DNA of 64,000 nt, from positions 124,001 to 188,000 of the forward strand of contig NZ_JACHXW010000003.1 in NCBI RefSeq assembly GCF_014192395.1, written 5' to 3'. Below, piece by piece: positions 57,082 through 64,000 of this stretch (positions are counted from its first letter, which is position 1; the number at the start of each line of letters is the position of its first letter). The DNA comes from Paenibacillus endophyticus. GTDB taxonomy: Bacteria > Bacillota > Bacilli > Paenibacillales > Paenibacillaceae. A program made the translations under genes and the position numbers. The notes under the pieces were generated by a model. The model was not told where the DNA came from. It did not search any database and saw only the letters and a list, made by a program, of their open reading frames with translations.

Positions 57082-57104
57082 AAAAGGAGCCTTTCGGCTC
57101 CTTT
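57082..57104. terminator. Terminator between the 88-aa membrane protein gene and the cupredoxin gene
   Basis: AAAAGGAGCC and GGCTCCTTT form a stem with a TTTC loop and A/T flanks; it can serve both converging genes. Confidence 0.7.
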
Positions 57105-57136
57105 CGCATTTTCACAGCGCTTCAGTGAATGGCATG

Positions 57137-57526
57137 TTAGGCCGCTTCTACAATCAGCTTAGCTTCCATCGTTGTATGCCCTTGGCCGCATGGAATAGAG
57201 CAATAGATGCGATACGTACCCGGCTCTGTGAATTCCAAATCAGTCTCAGGATGATCATTGTCCAAAGCTACTTTAAGCTCATCAATATGCATACCATGAA
57301 TACCGCTCTTATTGGATAGCTTAAGTCTAACTTTGTCTCCAACCTTAACTTTGTACTCTTCTTGGTCAAATACGAAATCGTTGGATGCTACTACCTTGAG
57401 CAAAGTCATGCCCTCTGGCAGCGAGGCAGACTCGTCAACCGGTTTAGCAGGCAGGGCGAAAGTGAGCAAATATAAGCCCAGCAATGATGCCGCTGCAAAT
57501 AAAGTAAACATAATCCACTTGTGCAT
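57137..57526 (-). CDS. Stand-alone CuA-type cupredoxin (cytochrome oxidase subunit II-like)
   Basis: A 129-residue protein with an N-terminal anchor or signal (WIMFTLFAAASLLGLYLLTF) and a cupredoxin domain. The CuA ligands are all present: CSIPCGQGHTTM gives Cys, Cys, His and Met, and an upstream His lies in GIHGMHIDEL. It resembles the periplasmic domain of cytochrome c oxidase subunit II without its two-helix hairpin, and no oxidase genes are adjacent. It may be an electron carrier or a copper chaperone for an oxidase encoded elsewhere. Confidence 0.88.
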   Translation of the reverse strand: MHKWIMFTLFAAASLLGLYLLTFALPAKPVDESASLPEGMTLLKVVASNDFVFDQEEYKVKVGDKVRLKLSNKSGIHGMHIDELKVALDNDHPETDLEFTEPGTYRIYCSIPCGQGHTTMEAKLIVEAA

Positions 57527-57661
57527 TGCTACGTGCTCCCCTTTGCGATCATAATGTCTACCTCTTATATTACATAAGATTGTCCGAAGTTCTCAACCTT
57601 AAACTAAAGAAAGAGGAAAAGTTTTTTTGTTATTTTGACAAAACAATGAACAAATTCAAAA

Positions 57662-58063
57662 TTAACTGGACAAATACTGTTTTAACACTCGTTCGGACTC
57701 CGCTTTGACAAACCCCCACAGCATAAAAAAACGGTGATGGTAGCCTCTGCACACATATTCGGCATGCAAGCCGTCCTTCTGGCGCCTTTCCTCGTAAACC
57801 TTAATGCCCGTTTGGCGAAACTCCCTTTTAATCACGGCAAGATCAAGCAATACCCGATCCTGCATCCCCCGCATCATCGATTCGTAGAACCGCGGAAGCT
57901 TAATGGCGGACGAGCCGATCACTCGTATATCATGATCCAAAATGCGCATCACAATTCCAAGCAGTACAAAACGCTTCACAAGCTCAAGCTCTTCCTCTGT
58001 CTGAATAGGCGGGTGCGCTGCTGTTTTGGCTTTGCCGCGGCTTACTTCCTCATATGCGGCCAT
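57662..58063 (-). CDS. Hypothetical protein (133 aa), possibly YhjD-like
   Basis: A 133-residue, Arg-rich, mostly helical protein. LELVKRFVLLGIVMRILDHD and LPRFYESMMRGMQDRVLLDL are followed by an alpha/beta end (TGIKVYEERRQKDGLHAEYV, GYHHRFFMLWGFVKAES). This resembles the YhjD group of Bacilli as I remember it. There is no enzymatic motif. The start at 58063 has GGAGGGG 5 nt upstream. It is divergent from the K+ channel gene. Confidence 0.7.
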   Translation of the reverse strand: MAAYEEVSRGKAKTAAHPPIQTEEELELVKRFVLLGIVMRILDHDIRVIGSSAIKLPRFYESMMRGMQDRVLLDLAVIKREFRQTGIKVYEERRQKDGLHAEYVCRGYHHRFFMLWGFVKAESERVLKQYLSS

Positions 58064-58328
58064 TACAACCCCTCCAAATAAGAACATTTGTTCTTATTAT
58101 AGCGATCTGCAACGATTTTATGCAAGTCCATTTCGATATAGTAAAAAATTACCGTTTAAGCCTGTTCAGCTCTATTATTAGGGTGAACGGTTCTTTCCAA
58201 AAGCTGCTCCGCAGTTCAATTCCATCGCTGTCGTTAAATTTATGCCCATCCATATCGTTTTCATATTGGAAAGCATCCGAAAAGGTAGTATGGTGGTTAA
58301 AGCCATATTTCGAATGAGGGTGACAGGG

Positions 58329-59357
58329 ATGCAGCTTTTTTTGAAACTTACGGTTAAGCTTCTTCGTTTGAATCATTACTTTGTCGTCTTTATTACGCTG
58401 CTGCTAGTAATCATAAGCTCTGCAATTGCCTACCTGCTGGAGCCGAACACGTTCGGGCACTGGTTCAATGCGTTATGGTGGGTGATGACGACCGTTGCTA
58501 CGGTTGGCTACGGCGATTATTTCCCGAAGACCGTACCGGGCAAAATATTGGCTATGCTCCTATATGTGTTCGGAATCGGCCTGCTGAGTTTACTAATCGG
58601 AAAAATCATTGATTCCTTAGCTGAGCTTCAGCGAAGAAGAGAAGGTGGAAAGTTGAAATATCAAGGGCAGAGCCACATTATCGTCATCAATTGGAGCAAA
58701 AAGGCGCAGCTGGCCGTCGAGGATTTGCTCGATTCGGAAGCGGATTTAGCCGTTATCATTATCGATAACAGCGATAAGCATCCCTTTGACCGACCGCGCG
58801 TGCATTTTGTCAGCGGCGATCCGACCTCGGCTGAAGTGCTTGAACAAGCTGGCATCCACAGCGCTCGCTCTGCGATCATATTTGCCGACCCGCGCATTGA
58901 CGACAGCTCGCTAATTGACGGCAAATCGCTGCTGGTAGCCTCCAGTATCGAGCAGATCGCCCCGGCGGTCCATACAACGGTTGAAATCGTGCTTGAGAAG
59001 CATATTCTCAATTTCCGCCACGTACAAGTAAATGATTTTATTTTATCGCATGATGCAGTCTCCAGGCTTGCAGTCCGATCGGCTTTAAAGGAAGGCAATG
59101 TCGACATATTCATGCAGCTGCTCAGCAGAAAGTACGGCGAGGACGTCTTCGAGCTTCCAGCTGATCCGAATTGGAGGACGTACGGTGATGCCTTTCAAGC
59201 ACTTCTGAGCAAAGGCGCAACCCTCATTGCCGACCGTACTGACATGGCGATTAACCGCCGGCTTGACGAGCCGATCCCATCCGCTGCACGTTTGTTCGTC
59301 ATCTGCAATGAGGAGACAATCAACAAGATAAGAACAGAAAGGCGGCAATCCAAATGA
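58329..59357 (+). CDS. Potassium channel with RCK (TrkA-N) domain
   Basis: A 342-residue two-helix channel. Two membrane helices (YFVVFITLLLVIISSAIAYL and KILAMLLYVFGIGLLSLLIG) flank the pore loop and filter TTVATVGYGDYFPK. The cytoplasmic half is an RCK/TrkA-N Rossmann domain (SHIIVINWSKKAQLAVEDLL, then FVSGDPTSAEVLEQAGIHSA), although the nucleotide loop is WSKKAQ rather than GxGxxG. It resembles YugO and MthK-type channels. The start at 58329 has GAGGGTG 6 nt upstream. First gene of a five-gene plus-strand cluster; its stop overlaps the next start by 4 nt. Confidence 0.93.
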   Translation: MQLFLKLTVKLLRLNHYFVVFITLLLVIISSAIAYLLEPNTFGHWFNALWWVMTTVATVGYGDYFPKTVPGKILAMLLYVFGIGLLSLLIGKIIDSLAELQRRREGGKLKYQGQSHIIVINWSKKAQLAVEDLLDSEADLAVIIIDNSDKHPFDRPRVHFVSGDPTSAEVLEQAGIHSARSAIIFADPRIDDSSLIDGKSLLVASSIEQIAPAVHTTVEIVLEKHILNFRHVQVNDFILSHDAVSRLAVRSALKEGNVDIFMQLLSRKYGEDVFELPADPNWRTYGDAFQALLSKGATLIADRTDMAINRRLDEPIPSAARLFVICNEETINKIRTERRQSK

Positions 59358-59836
59358 ACAACACGCTGACGTACCTGGAATGGTCGGAGCATGAGCAGCG
59401 CGTAGTAAAAACCATTACGGATGCAGCTATCACGCGCGATGATATTTTTGTGCGCAAGCTCGTGAATGCAACCGTTTTCCGGAATGCGCTGTATGAGCAC
59501 ACGGCCAATGAATGCGAGGATGGCATGCGACATTCGATTTATGCCAAGCCGTACAGCGAGCATGATGATGCCTTGTACGGGCAAGCCATCCGAAACGCCT
59601 TGCATGAGTACGTTGCTGTATCCCCTTATATGGAAGCTGAATATTTGCTTTGGAACGGTTACCGATTTAATCCGTGCGCTTTGGCGCTTCCGACTCCGTC
59701 GGTCCCGCTCGAATTTGCCCAGCTGCTTCTCGATCATTATATTGTGAGCGAGCAGCGAACCTATGAAACCATTTATACGATCTACGATATGGATCGGAGT
59801 AAAATCGTCATTTTTTTGAAGGGAGTGAACCTGTAA
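59354..59836 (+). CDS. Unknown protein in the channel/ATP-grasp cluster (160 aa)
   Basis: A 160-residue acidic soluble protein (MNNTLTYLEWSEHEQRVVKT...). It has conserved-looking patches rich in His, Tyr and Asp (KPYSEHDDALYGQAIRNALH, YMEAEYLLWNGYRFNPCALA) and a C-terminal strand IYDMDRSKIVIFLKGVNL. No membrane segment, signal or known motif is seen. It is coupled to the K+ channel by an ATGA overlap and to the lipoprotein gene by directly adjoining codons (TAA-ATG), so it must be made together with them. Function unknown. Confidence 0.8.
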   Translation: MNNTLTYLEWSEHEQRVVKTITDAAITRDDIFVRKLVNATVFRNALYEHTANECEDGMRHSIYAKPYSEHDDALYGQAIRNALHEYVAVSPYMEAEYLLWNGYRFNPCALALPTPSVPLEFAQLLLDHYIVSEQRTYETIYTIYDMDRSKIVIFLKGVNL

Positions 59837-60154
59837 ATGTCCGTGGAGAATACATCTGCAGCCAGCGTGCGCACAATGGGTGAGCAACCTGCCTCTTCGT
59901 TGAAAGCAAGAAGCCAGAAGGCCATCGCCTTCGCTTTGATGCTCACCGTCCCCCTAGCTCTGAGCGGCTGCAATTCATCGAGCTCGCGCGTGTGCGTGGA
60001 TAACGACAACGACGGCTACTGCGATGATGATGGATCTAGCCGCGGCGGTACCTATATCGTCAACGGCAAAACCTACAAAAAGTCATCCAGCTTCAAATCC
60101 AGCTCCTCAAAGGGCTTTGGCAGCTCAGGCATCAAGAGCGGCAGCGGAGGCTGA
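59837..60154 (+). CDS. Small lipoprotein with acidic Ca-binding-like motif (105 aa)
   Basis: A 105-residue protein with a long charged start, a hydrophobic signal (AIAFALMLTVPLAL) and a lipobox LSGC, so Cys at about residue 45 is probably lipidated. The exported part has DNDNDGYCDDDG, an EF-hand-like or thrombospondin-type-3-like acidic loop, and a low-complexity Ser/Lys/Gly tail ending SGSGG. It adjoins the upstream stop and lies 3 bp before the ATP-grasp gene. In E. coli the ATP-grasp relatives YjfC and YgiC lie beside DUF1190 proteins (YjfM, YgiB) with similar Ser/Gly-rich tails; this may be their counterpart. Confidence 0.75.
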   Translation: MSVENTSAASVRTMGEQPASSLKARSQKAIAFALMLTVPLALSGCNSSSSRVCVDNDNDGYCDDDGSSRGGTYIVNGKTYKKSSSFKSSSSKGFGSSGIKSGSGG

Positions 60155-60157
60155 TCC

Positions 60158-61471
60158 ATGCAGCGAATCCTACCTTTAGCCTTAACCCATGATGAGCTGT
60201 TTCAAGGCGAGCTTGCACAGCGGATACCCTATCACCGCATGTACGGCAAGCAATATTGCCTGCCATCGGTCACCTGCTATACGCAAAGCGAATACAAGGA
60301 GCTTCAATCTGCATCGGAGCAAATCGACCAAATCTACTGGAAAGCGTTGCGATTCGTACAGCAGCATTTGCCGGATGATTTTGTCTCCCAGCAATTAGGC
60401 ATTCATCCCTCTCTTATCTCGGCAGCACGCAAGGAAACACCTACGCATGGCGTATCGAGGCAGGATTGGATCGTCACGAAGCAGGGCATGAAATGCATTG
60501 AGAATAACACCGATACACCGACAGGCATACCGGAAACGGCTTACCTTGCCAAAGCCATGATCAGCCGTTACACCCCCCATCAAGCCGCTGCGGAAGGCAT
60601 GAATGATGCTCTGGCTGCCGCCTTTGACAAGCTGATCGCGCATTACCGCAGCGAAGGCTTAGGCGGAACGATTGCCTGCACCTGCTACGACTGGCATGTG
60701 GAGGACAAATGCAATACCGAATATGTCATGCAGGCGATTCGCCAGCTCGGTTATCCCGTTATATTTGTCCCGCTTGACGAGCTTACAATCATCGAAGGCG
60801 ACGGCTTATACGGCAATGGCGAGCGCATCGACATCCTCTACCGCTTGTATCCGCTTGAGTATTTGATTCATGATACCGAGGAGGAAACGGGGCTTCCTGT
60901 CGGGAAAGCGCTAATGAGGCTTGTAGAGCAAGGACGGCTGGCGCTGATCAACCCGCCTCAAAGCATCATTACGCAAAGCAAAGGTTTTATGGCGCTCATT
61001 TGGGCGCTGTATGAAAGAAACGAGCAATCCACAGCTGTGCTTGGATATCCGCTATTTGAAGAAGCTGAGGTTTCAGCCATTCAAACGTACCTTCTTCCCA
61101 CCTATTTCGAGGAAACCGTGTTTGTGCAGGAGCAGATCCCCTATGTCTCCAAAAGCTACTGGGGGCGCGAAGGCAAAGGAACGGCGCTCTATTCGGGAGA
61201 TGGCACGCTTGAAACCGAGGAATGGGGCATGCAGGAGGATGAGGAAGAATCCGAGGAGATTAAGCGCTATTACCTTGCGCAGCAAAAAATATACCAGCAG
61301 CGTTTCACGATGGAAGAAACGCTTGTACATACGGAAGCCGGTCCGTTTCATGGCTGCCTCTTAACAGGCGCCTATGTCATTGGCGGGAAGTTTGCCGGAT
61401 TGCTGCCCCGAGTCGGCTCCAAAATTACAGGCGACATGGCCTATTACTGCCCCGCCGCCGTAATCGATTAA
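60158..61471 (+). CDS. Glutathionylspermidine synthase-like ATP-grasp ligase (YjfC/YgiC-like)
   Basis: A 437-residue protein of the C-terminal glutathionylspermidine-synthase family. Landmarks are CIENNTDTPTGIPETAYLAK (ligand-binding acidic pair), ILYRLYPLEYLIHD, NPPQSIITQSKGFMALIWAL and the ATP-grasp stretch YVSKSYWGREGKGTALYSGD, then GAYVIGGKFAGLLPRVGSKI near the end. These enzymes form amide bonds; the N-terminal amidase of true GspSA is absent, so the substrates are probably not glutathione and spermidine. It is followed by 40-bp tandem repeats and the DUF350 gene. An acidic insert (QEDEEESEEIK) lies near residue 370. Confidence 0.92.
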   Translation: MQRILPLALTHDELFQGELAQRIPYHRMYGKQYCLPSVTCYTQSEYKELQSASEQIDQIYWKALRFVQQHLPDDFVSQQLGIHPSLISAARKETPTHGVSRQDWIVTKQGMKCIENNTDTPTGIPETAYLAKAMISRYTPHQAAAEGMNDALAAAFDKLIAHYRSEGLGGTIACTCYDWHVEDKCNTEYVMQAIRQLGYPVIFVPLDELTIIEGDGLYGNGERIDILYRLYPLEYLIHDTEEETGLPVGKALMRLVEQGRLALINPPQSIITQSKGFMALIWALYERNEQSTAVLGYPLFEEAEVSAIQTYLLPTYFEETVFVQEQIPYVSKSYWGREGKGTALYSGDGTLETEEWGMQEDEEESEEIKRYYLAQQKIYQQRFTMEETLVHTEAGPFHGCLLTGAYVIGGKFAGLLPRVGSKITGDMAYYCPAAVID

Positions 61472-61480
61472 AGGCTTCAC

Positions 61481-61650
61481 AAAATTTTAAGCGTATGCTT
61501 CCGAAGCGAGTTTTGCTTCACAAAACTTAAGCGTATGCTTCCGAAGCGAGTTTTGCTTCACAAAACTTAAGCGTATGCTTCCGAAGCGAGTTTTGCTTCA
61601 CAAAACTTAAGCGTATGCTTCCGAAGCGAGTTTTGCTTCACAAAACTTTA
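61481..61650 (+). repeat. Four exact 40-bp tandem repeats between the ATP-grasp and DUF350 genes
   Basis: The 10-mer GCGTATGCTT recurs at 61491, 61531, 61571 and 61611, exactly 40 bp apart, within near-identical units (CTTAAGCGTATGCTTCCGAA, then GCGAGTTTTGCTTCACAAAA). Only the first unit differs slightly at its left edge. Each unit can form a hairpin (AAAACT...AGTTTT with GCTTC...GAAGC inside). The last unit runs into the ribosome binding site TTAAGGAGG of the DUF350 gene. The 40-bp period is not a multiple of three, and no frame is open through it. Confidence 0.95.
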
Positions 61651-61664
61651 AGGAGGATCAAAAA

Positions 61665-62069
61665 ATGGATGAATTTTTGCAAAATGCCGGCAATGTCGGA
61701 ATCGGCCTCGTTCTGCTGCTTGTTATTTTGAGCGTTGGCGCATTCGTGTTCAGTAAATTGACCCGTTATAACGATGGCGAGGAAATCAGAAAGGGCAATC
61801 AAGCCGCAGGCATGTATATGGGGAGCAAGCTGCTGGGATTGTGCATTATTGTTGCCATGGTCTCCTACAGCTCGGATTCCTGGGTGACCATGCTCATTTG
61901 GTCGGCAATCGGCATCGCTATTTTATGCCTCGTGTATATCATTTTCGATCTTCTCACGCCGCGCTTCAAAGTATGCGAGCAGATCGAGCAAGGCAACCTG
62001 GCGGTTGCCCAGCTTCTGCGTTCCATCATCATCGGCGTTTCCATTGTCATCGGCACATTCTTGATGTAA
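61665..62069 (+). CDS. DUF350 (YjfL-like) membrane protein
   Basis: A 134-residue four-helix membrane protein with the DUF350 two-fold repeat. Helix 1 is VGIGLVLLLVILSVGAFVFS, followed by FSKLTRYNDGEEIRKGNQAA; the second half repeats the plan with IIFDLLTPRFKVCEQIEQGN and LAVAQLLRSIIIGVSIVIG. The conserved motif is hydrophobic helix, acidic pair, GN, then helix. In E. coli YjfL belongs with YjfM and YjfC. It lies last in the cluster, behind the tandem repeats, with TTAAGGAGG 7 nt upstream and a terminator after it. Confidence 0.92.
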   Translation: MDEFLQNAGNVGIGLVLLLVILSVGAFVFSKLTRYNDGEEIRKGNQAAGMYMGSKLLGLCIIVAMVSYSSDSWVTMLIWSAIGIAILCLVYIIFDLLTPRFKVCEQIEQGNLAVAQLLRSIIIGVSIVIGTFLM

Positions 62070-62082
62070 CCTAATGGATCGA

Positions 62083-62125
62083 AAAGGGCAGCCCTCCAAC
62101 AGCTTGACTGTAGAAGGCTGCCCTT
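62083..62125 (+). terminator. Terminator of the channel/ATP-grasp/DUF350 cluster
   Basis: AAAGGGCAGCC-TC and GA-GGCTGCCCTT form a 12-bp interrupted stem followed by CTTTGG, 13 bp after the DUF350 stop. Confidence 0.78.
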
Positions 62126-62213
62126 CTTTGGTATAGCGATTGTGCAGCTTTAACTAAGCCTGCTCTTCTCAACCGATCCAGCTGTATGTATTTCTTGATT
62201 ACCACCTCAAAAG

Positions 62214-62447
62214 TTAACCAGCTTCGCACCGTCGCTGCAGCCTCTTATACATGAAAAAGGAACCATCGCTGTAGCTCGCGTGATTCCTTCGATGCTTCTT
62301 ATTTAGTTTAGCTTGCTTCTCCTGCAGCGTAGGGGTGCGTCTGCCAGCGGGATTGATCCCCTGCCAGCTGCCTCGCAGTGCATCAGGCATCATTCGCCCT
62401 TGCTGCGCCAGCTTCTGCCTTGCTTTTTTGGCCTTGCTCATGGACAT
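62214..62447 (-). CDS. Small basic conserved protein (77 aa)
   Basis: A 77-residue very basic protein starting MSMSKAKKARQKLAQQGRMM, then DALRGSWQGINPAGRRTPTL and QEKQAKLNKKHRRN. The GSWxGxNPxxRxTPT pattern looks like a conserved small family of Bacilli that I cannot name. The high Lys/Arg content suggests nucleic-acid or ribosome binding, which is inference. The start at 62447 has AGGAGG 9 nt upstream; an ATG three codons earlier overlaps that site. Confidence 0.75.
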   Translation of the reverse strand: MSMSKAKKARQKLAQQGRMMPDALRGSWQGINPAGRRTPTLQEKQAKLNKKHRRNHASYSDGSFFMYKRLQRRCEAG

Positions 62448-62559
62448 TTTGGTCATCCTCCTAAAGGTTGGTCTGAATTTGATGTGTGGGTTAGACAGGG
62501 AGCGGTAAGCTCCGTTCCTTCCCTCTATTATACTCGGCAAGCTTCAATTACGAAAGGGA

Positions 62560-63135
62560 TTATAAAAAACGCAGCTGCCTGTATTCCTTGCGAAGCATTG
62601 AAAAATGAAGCAGCTCTATGTATTGACCCTTCTCGAACTCATATTCCTTCAGCTCGCTGGCAGGCTTAAAGCCGAGCTTCGCAAGCAAGCCGATGGAAGC
62701 TGCATTAGCCGCATCCACCTTCGCCTCTATGCAATGCAGATGCATGCGGTTAAAGCCAAATGCGATAATCGGCACTGCAACTTCACTCATAATGCCGCAG
62801 CGCCAGTATGCCGGAGCGAGATCATAGCCGAGCTCGGTTCGCGCGTACTCCTTCACATAATGAAGAAAGCCGCATGTTCCGATTATTTTCTCCGAAGCTT
62901 TGTCTTCGATCACCCAACGGATGCCCACCTGCTGCTCAAAAATCTCGAGATGCCAATTCATCTCTTGCCTCGCTTCGTCGAGATCGATGAGCGGATGCAG
63001 CGGCGTATATTTCACCACCTCAGGATCCGAATACAGCTCATAAAGGTCGGCTATATCCCGCTCCTCCGTCTTGCGCAATATAAACCGATCCGTTTCCAAT
63101 CGAGGAAAGGCGTCAAATGAAAACATTGCTGCCAT
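62560..63135 (-). CDS. GNAT acetyltransferase (RimJ/RimL type)
   Basis: A 191-residue GNAT enzyme of the Acetyltransf_3 type. LETDRFILRKTEERDIADLY is the usual N-terminal motif, ARTELGYDLAPAYWRCGIMS the acetyl-CoA-binding strand and loop, and RMHLHCIEAKVDAANAASIG followed by LLAKLGFKPA the C-terminal signature. Loop AYWRCGIMSE has Cys where Gly or Lys is common. Substrate unknown (protein N-termini, amino sugars or antibiotics are all possible). The start at 63135 has GAGAGGGG 8 nt upstream. Confidence 0.9.
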   Translation of the reverse strand: MAAMFSFDAFPRLETDRFILRKTEERDIADLYELYSDPEVVKYTPLHPLIDLDEARQEMNWHLEIFEQQVGIRWVIEDKASEKIIGTCGFLHYVKEYARTELGYDLAPAYWRCGIMSEVAVPIIAFGFNRMHLHCIEAKVDAANAASIGLLAKLGFKPASELKEYEFEKGQYIELLHFSMLRKEYRQLRFL

Positions 63136-63305
63136 ATGGCTATCCCCTCTCCAATCATCCGTATACACCGTCATTGCTTGATCCGCAAACATACCATAAA
63201 ACAAATCAGAAAGATACTGAATCCGCCTACTCGGTCATAAGCTACTTTGATGAGCAGCGATCATAAAACTCAATCACAAAATTCCCCCTCGGAAGGAGAA
63301 ACGCC

Positions 63306-63974
63306 ATGTCTGCCACTGACGAAAGCCTGTTGAAGGAAGCCCGTTTCTTCAGCGCAAACGATCCGACATCGAATTCATTTATTTACCCGCTTCCGCCAAC
63401 CTGGTGGAGCCGACCGTACGAATACGAATGGTGCAGGGCCCTAGCTTCGCCGGGAGCGACCGTGCTCGATGCAGCCTGCGGAATCTCCCACCCGCTTAAA
63501 TTTTTTCTGGGCGGCCATTGCAAAGAAACCTATGCCTGCGACTACGATGCCCGGATTACATCCTGGAATACGATATCAGAGGAGATCATCCAGGATGTCG
63601 GAGCTGAAGCGCTAAAGCTGATTCACGAGCACCAAGGCTGGTCCAAGGTCAGCTATTCGCAAGCCAGCATTACCGCTTTGCCATATGAGCGCGATTTTTT
63701 CGACATCATATTTTGCGTATCCGTGCTTGAGCATTTAAGCCCCGTCGATCAGGAGCTCAGCTTGAAGGAATTTGCAAGAACGGTGAAGCCGGGCGGCAAA
63801 GTAGCATTGACATTCGATTATCCCACCGTCAATTTGGAACATCTGAAGCGTTCAGTAGAGGCAGCCGGACTATCGTTTGCGAATGCATTCGACCTGGCGC
63901 CGCAAGCGGATGCCCTTCATTCCGAAATATGGGGAAAATTATATTGCTTCAGAGCCCTTCTTACCAAGCCATAG
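63306..63974 (+). CDS. Class I SAM-dependent methyltransferase
   Basis: A 222-residue methyltransferase. Motif I is TVLDAACGISHPLKFFLGG, the ribose-binding acidic residue lies in TYACDYDARITSW, motif IV is FFDIIFCVSVLEHLSPVDQE, and the post-motif ARTVKPGGKVALTFDYP is typical of methyltransf_11 enzymes. The N-terminus PLPPTWWSRPYEYEWCRALA is characteristic of a group with unknown small-molecule or glycan substrates. GAAGGAG lies before the ATG. Last gene in the window; the 26 bp after it hold nothing recognisable. Confidence 0.9.
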   Translation: MSATDESLLKEARFFSANDPTSNSFIYPLPPTWWSRPYEYEWCRALASPGATVLDAACGISHPLKFFLGGHCKETYACDYDARITSWNTISEEIIQDVGAEALKLIHEHQGWSKVSYSQASITALPYERDFFDIIFCVSVLEHLSPVDQELSLKEFARTVKPGGKVALTFDYPTVNLEHLKRSVEAAGLSFANAFDLAPQADALHSEIWGKLYCFRALLTKP

Positions 63975-64000
63975 CTCTGTGCGATAAAGCATAAATAAAA

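Noticed and set aside
61481..61650. CRISPR array.
   Set aside because: The 40-bp units are directly contiguous with no unique spacers, and no cas genes are present.
1..64000. tRNA or rRNA genes.
   Set aside because: No cloverleaf-type T-loop/acceptor combinations or rRNA blocks were noticed on either strand when reading through; a tRNA search program would settle it.

Overview
The window is a 64 kb stretch of a Gram-positive Bacillota chromosome, most probably Paenibacillus or a close relative. This rests on strong AGGAGG-type ribosome binding sites with frequent TTG and GTG starts, the hemE-hemH-hemY order of the coproporphyrin-dependent haem pathway, a YtpB-type tetraprenyl-beta-curcumene synthase, YtxH/DUF948 proteins, a Firmicute-type 6S RNA, and a dispersed two-hairpin intergenic repeat of a kind I associate with Paenibacillus. 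I see no rRNA, tRNA, CRISPR array, prophage or intact insertion sequence. The only mobile-element trace is a decayed fragment near 43.1 kb.

Layout. 0-6.5 kb: start of a LysR regulator, rhomboid protease, thiol peroxidase, 6S RNA, DUF624 membrane protein, CshA-type RNA helicase, YitT-type membrane protein. 6.7-14 kb: a glycosidase-like protein, phosphofructokinase, YtpB, a PPP-type MFS transporter, YebC, cold shock protein, a methyltransferase. 14-22 kb: oligoendopeptidase F, GH25 lysozyme, zinc-ribbon acetyltransferase, kinase-like protein, DUF92 protein, glycerophosphodiesterase, CapA-like protein. 22.4-25.9 kb: the haem operon. 26.1-36.9 kb: a type IV pilus locus. 37-53.6 kb: an MFS exporter with a leader-peptide arrangement, methyltransferases, an LTA-synthase-like sulfatase, a PDZ/Lon-type protease, a DUF3990 (ADP-ribosyltransferase-like) gene pair, small Fe-S-type proteins, a zinc carboxypeptidase, glutamate racemase, an SDR, a GH13 enzyme and glgC. 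53.6-58 kb: YtxH/DUF948 proteins, a cysteine-rich HTH regulator flanked by two repeat copies, HepT-like and Dabb proteins with a tiny membrane protein between them, and a stand-alone CuA cupredoxin. 58.3-62.1 kb: an operon of a K+ channel with RCK domain, an unknown protein, a lipoprotein, a glutathionylspermidine-synthase-like ATP-grasp enzyme and a DUF350 membrane protein, interrupted by four exact 40-bp tandem repeats.

The pilus locus has two transcription units on the minus strand. One is pilB-pilT-pilC-pilin-prepilin peptidase behind a near-consensus promoter. The other is a beta-solenoid pilus protein followed by pilM-pilN-pilO. Two minor prepilins on the plus strand sit between them. 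Together these give the motor ATPases, platform, alignment complex, pilins and processing enzyme of a Gram-positive type IV pilus.

The strongest candidates for undescribed biology are the channel/ATP-grasp/DUF350 operon with its tandem repeats, the DUF3990 gene pair, the beta-solenoid pilus protein, the dispersed structured repeat, and two possible regulatory leaders (upstream of the MFS gene at 37.3 kb and of the SDR gene at 49.5 kb).
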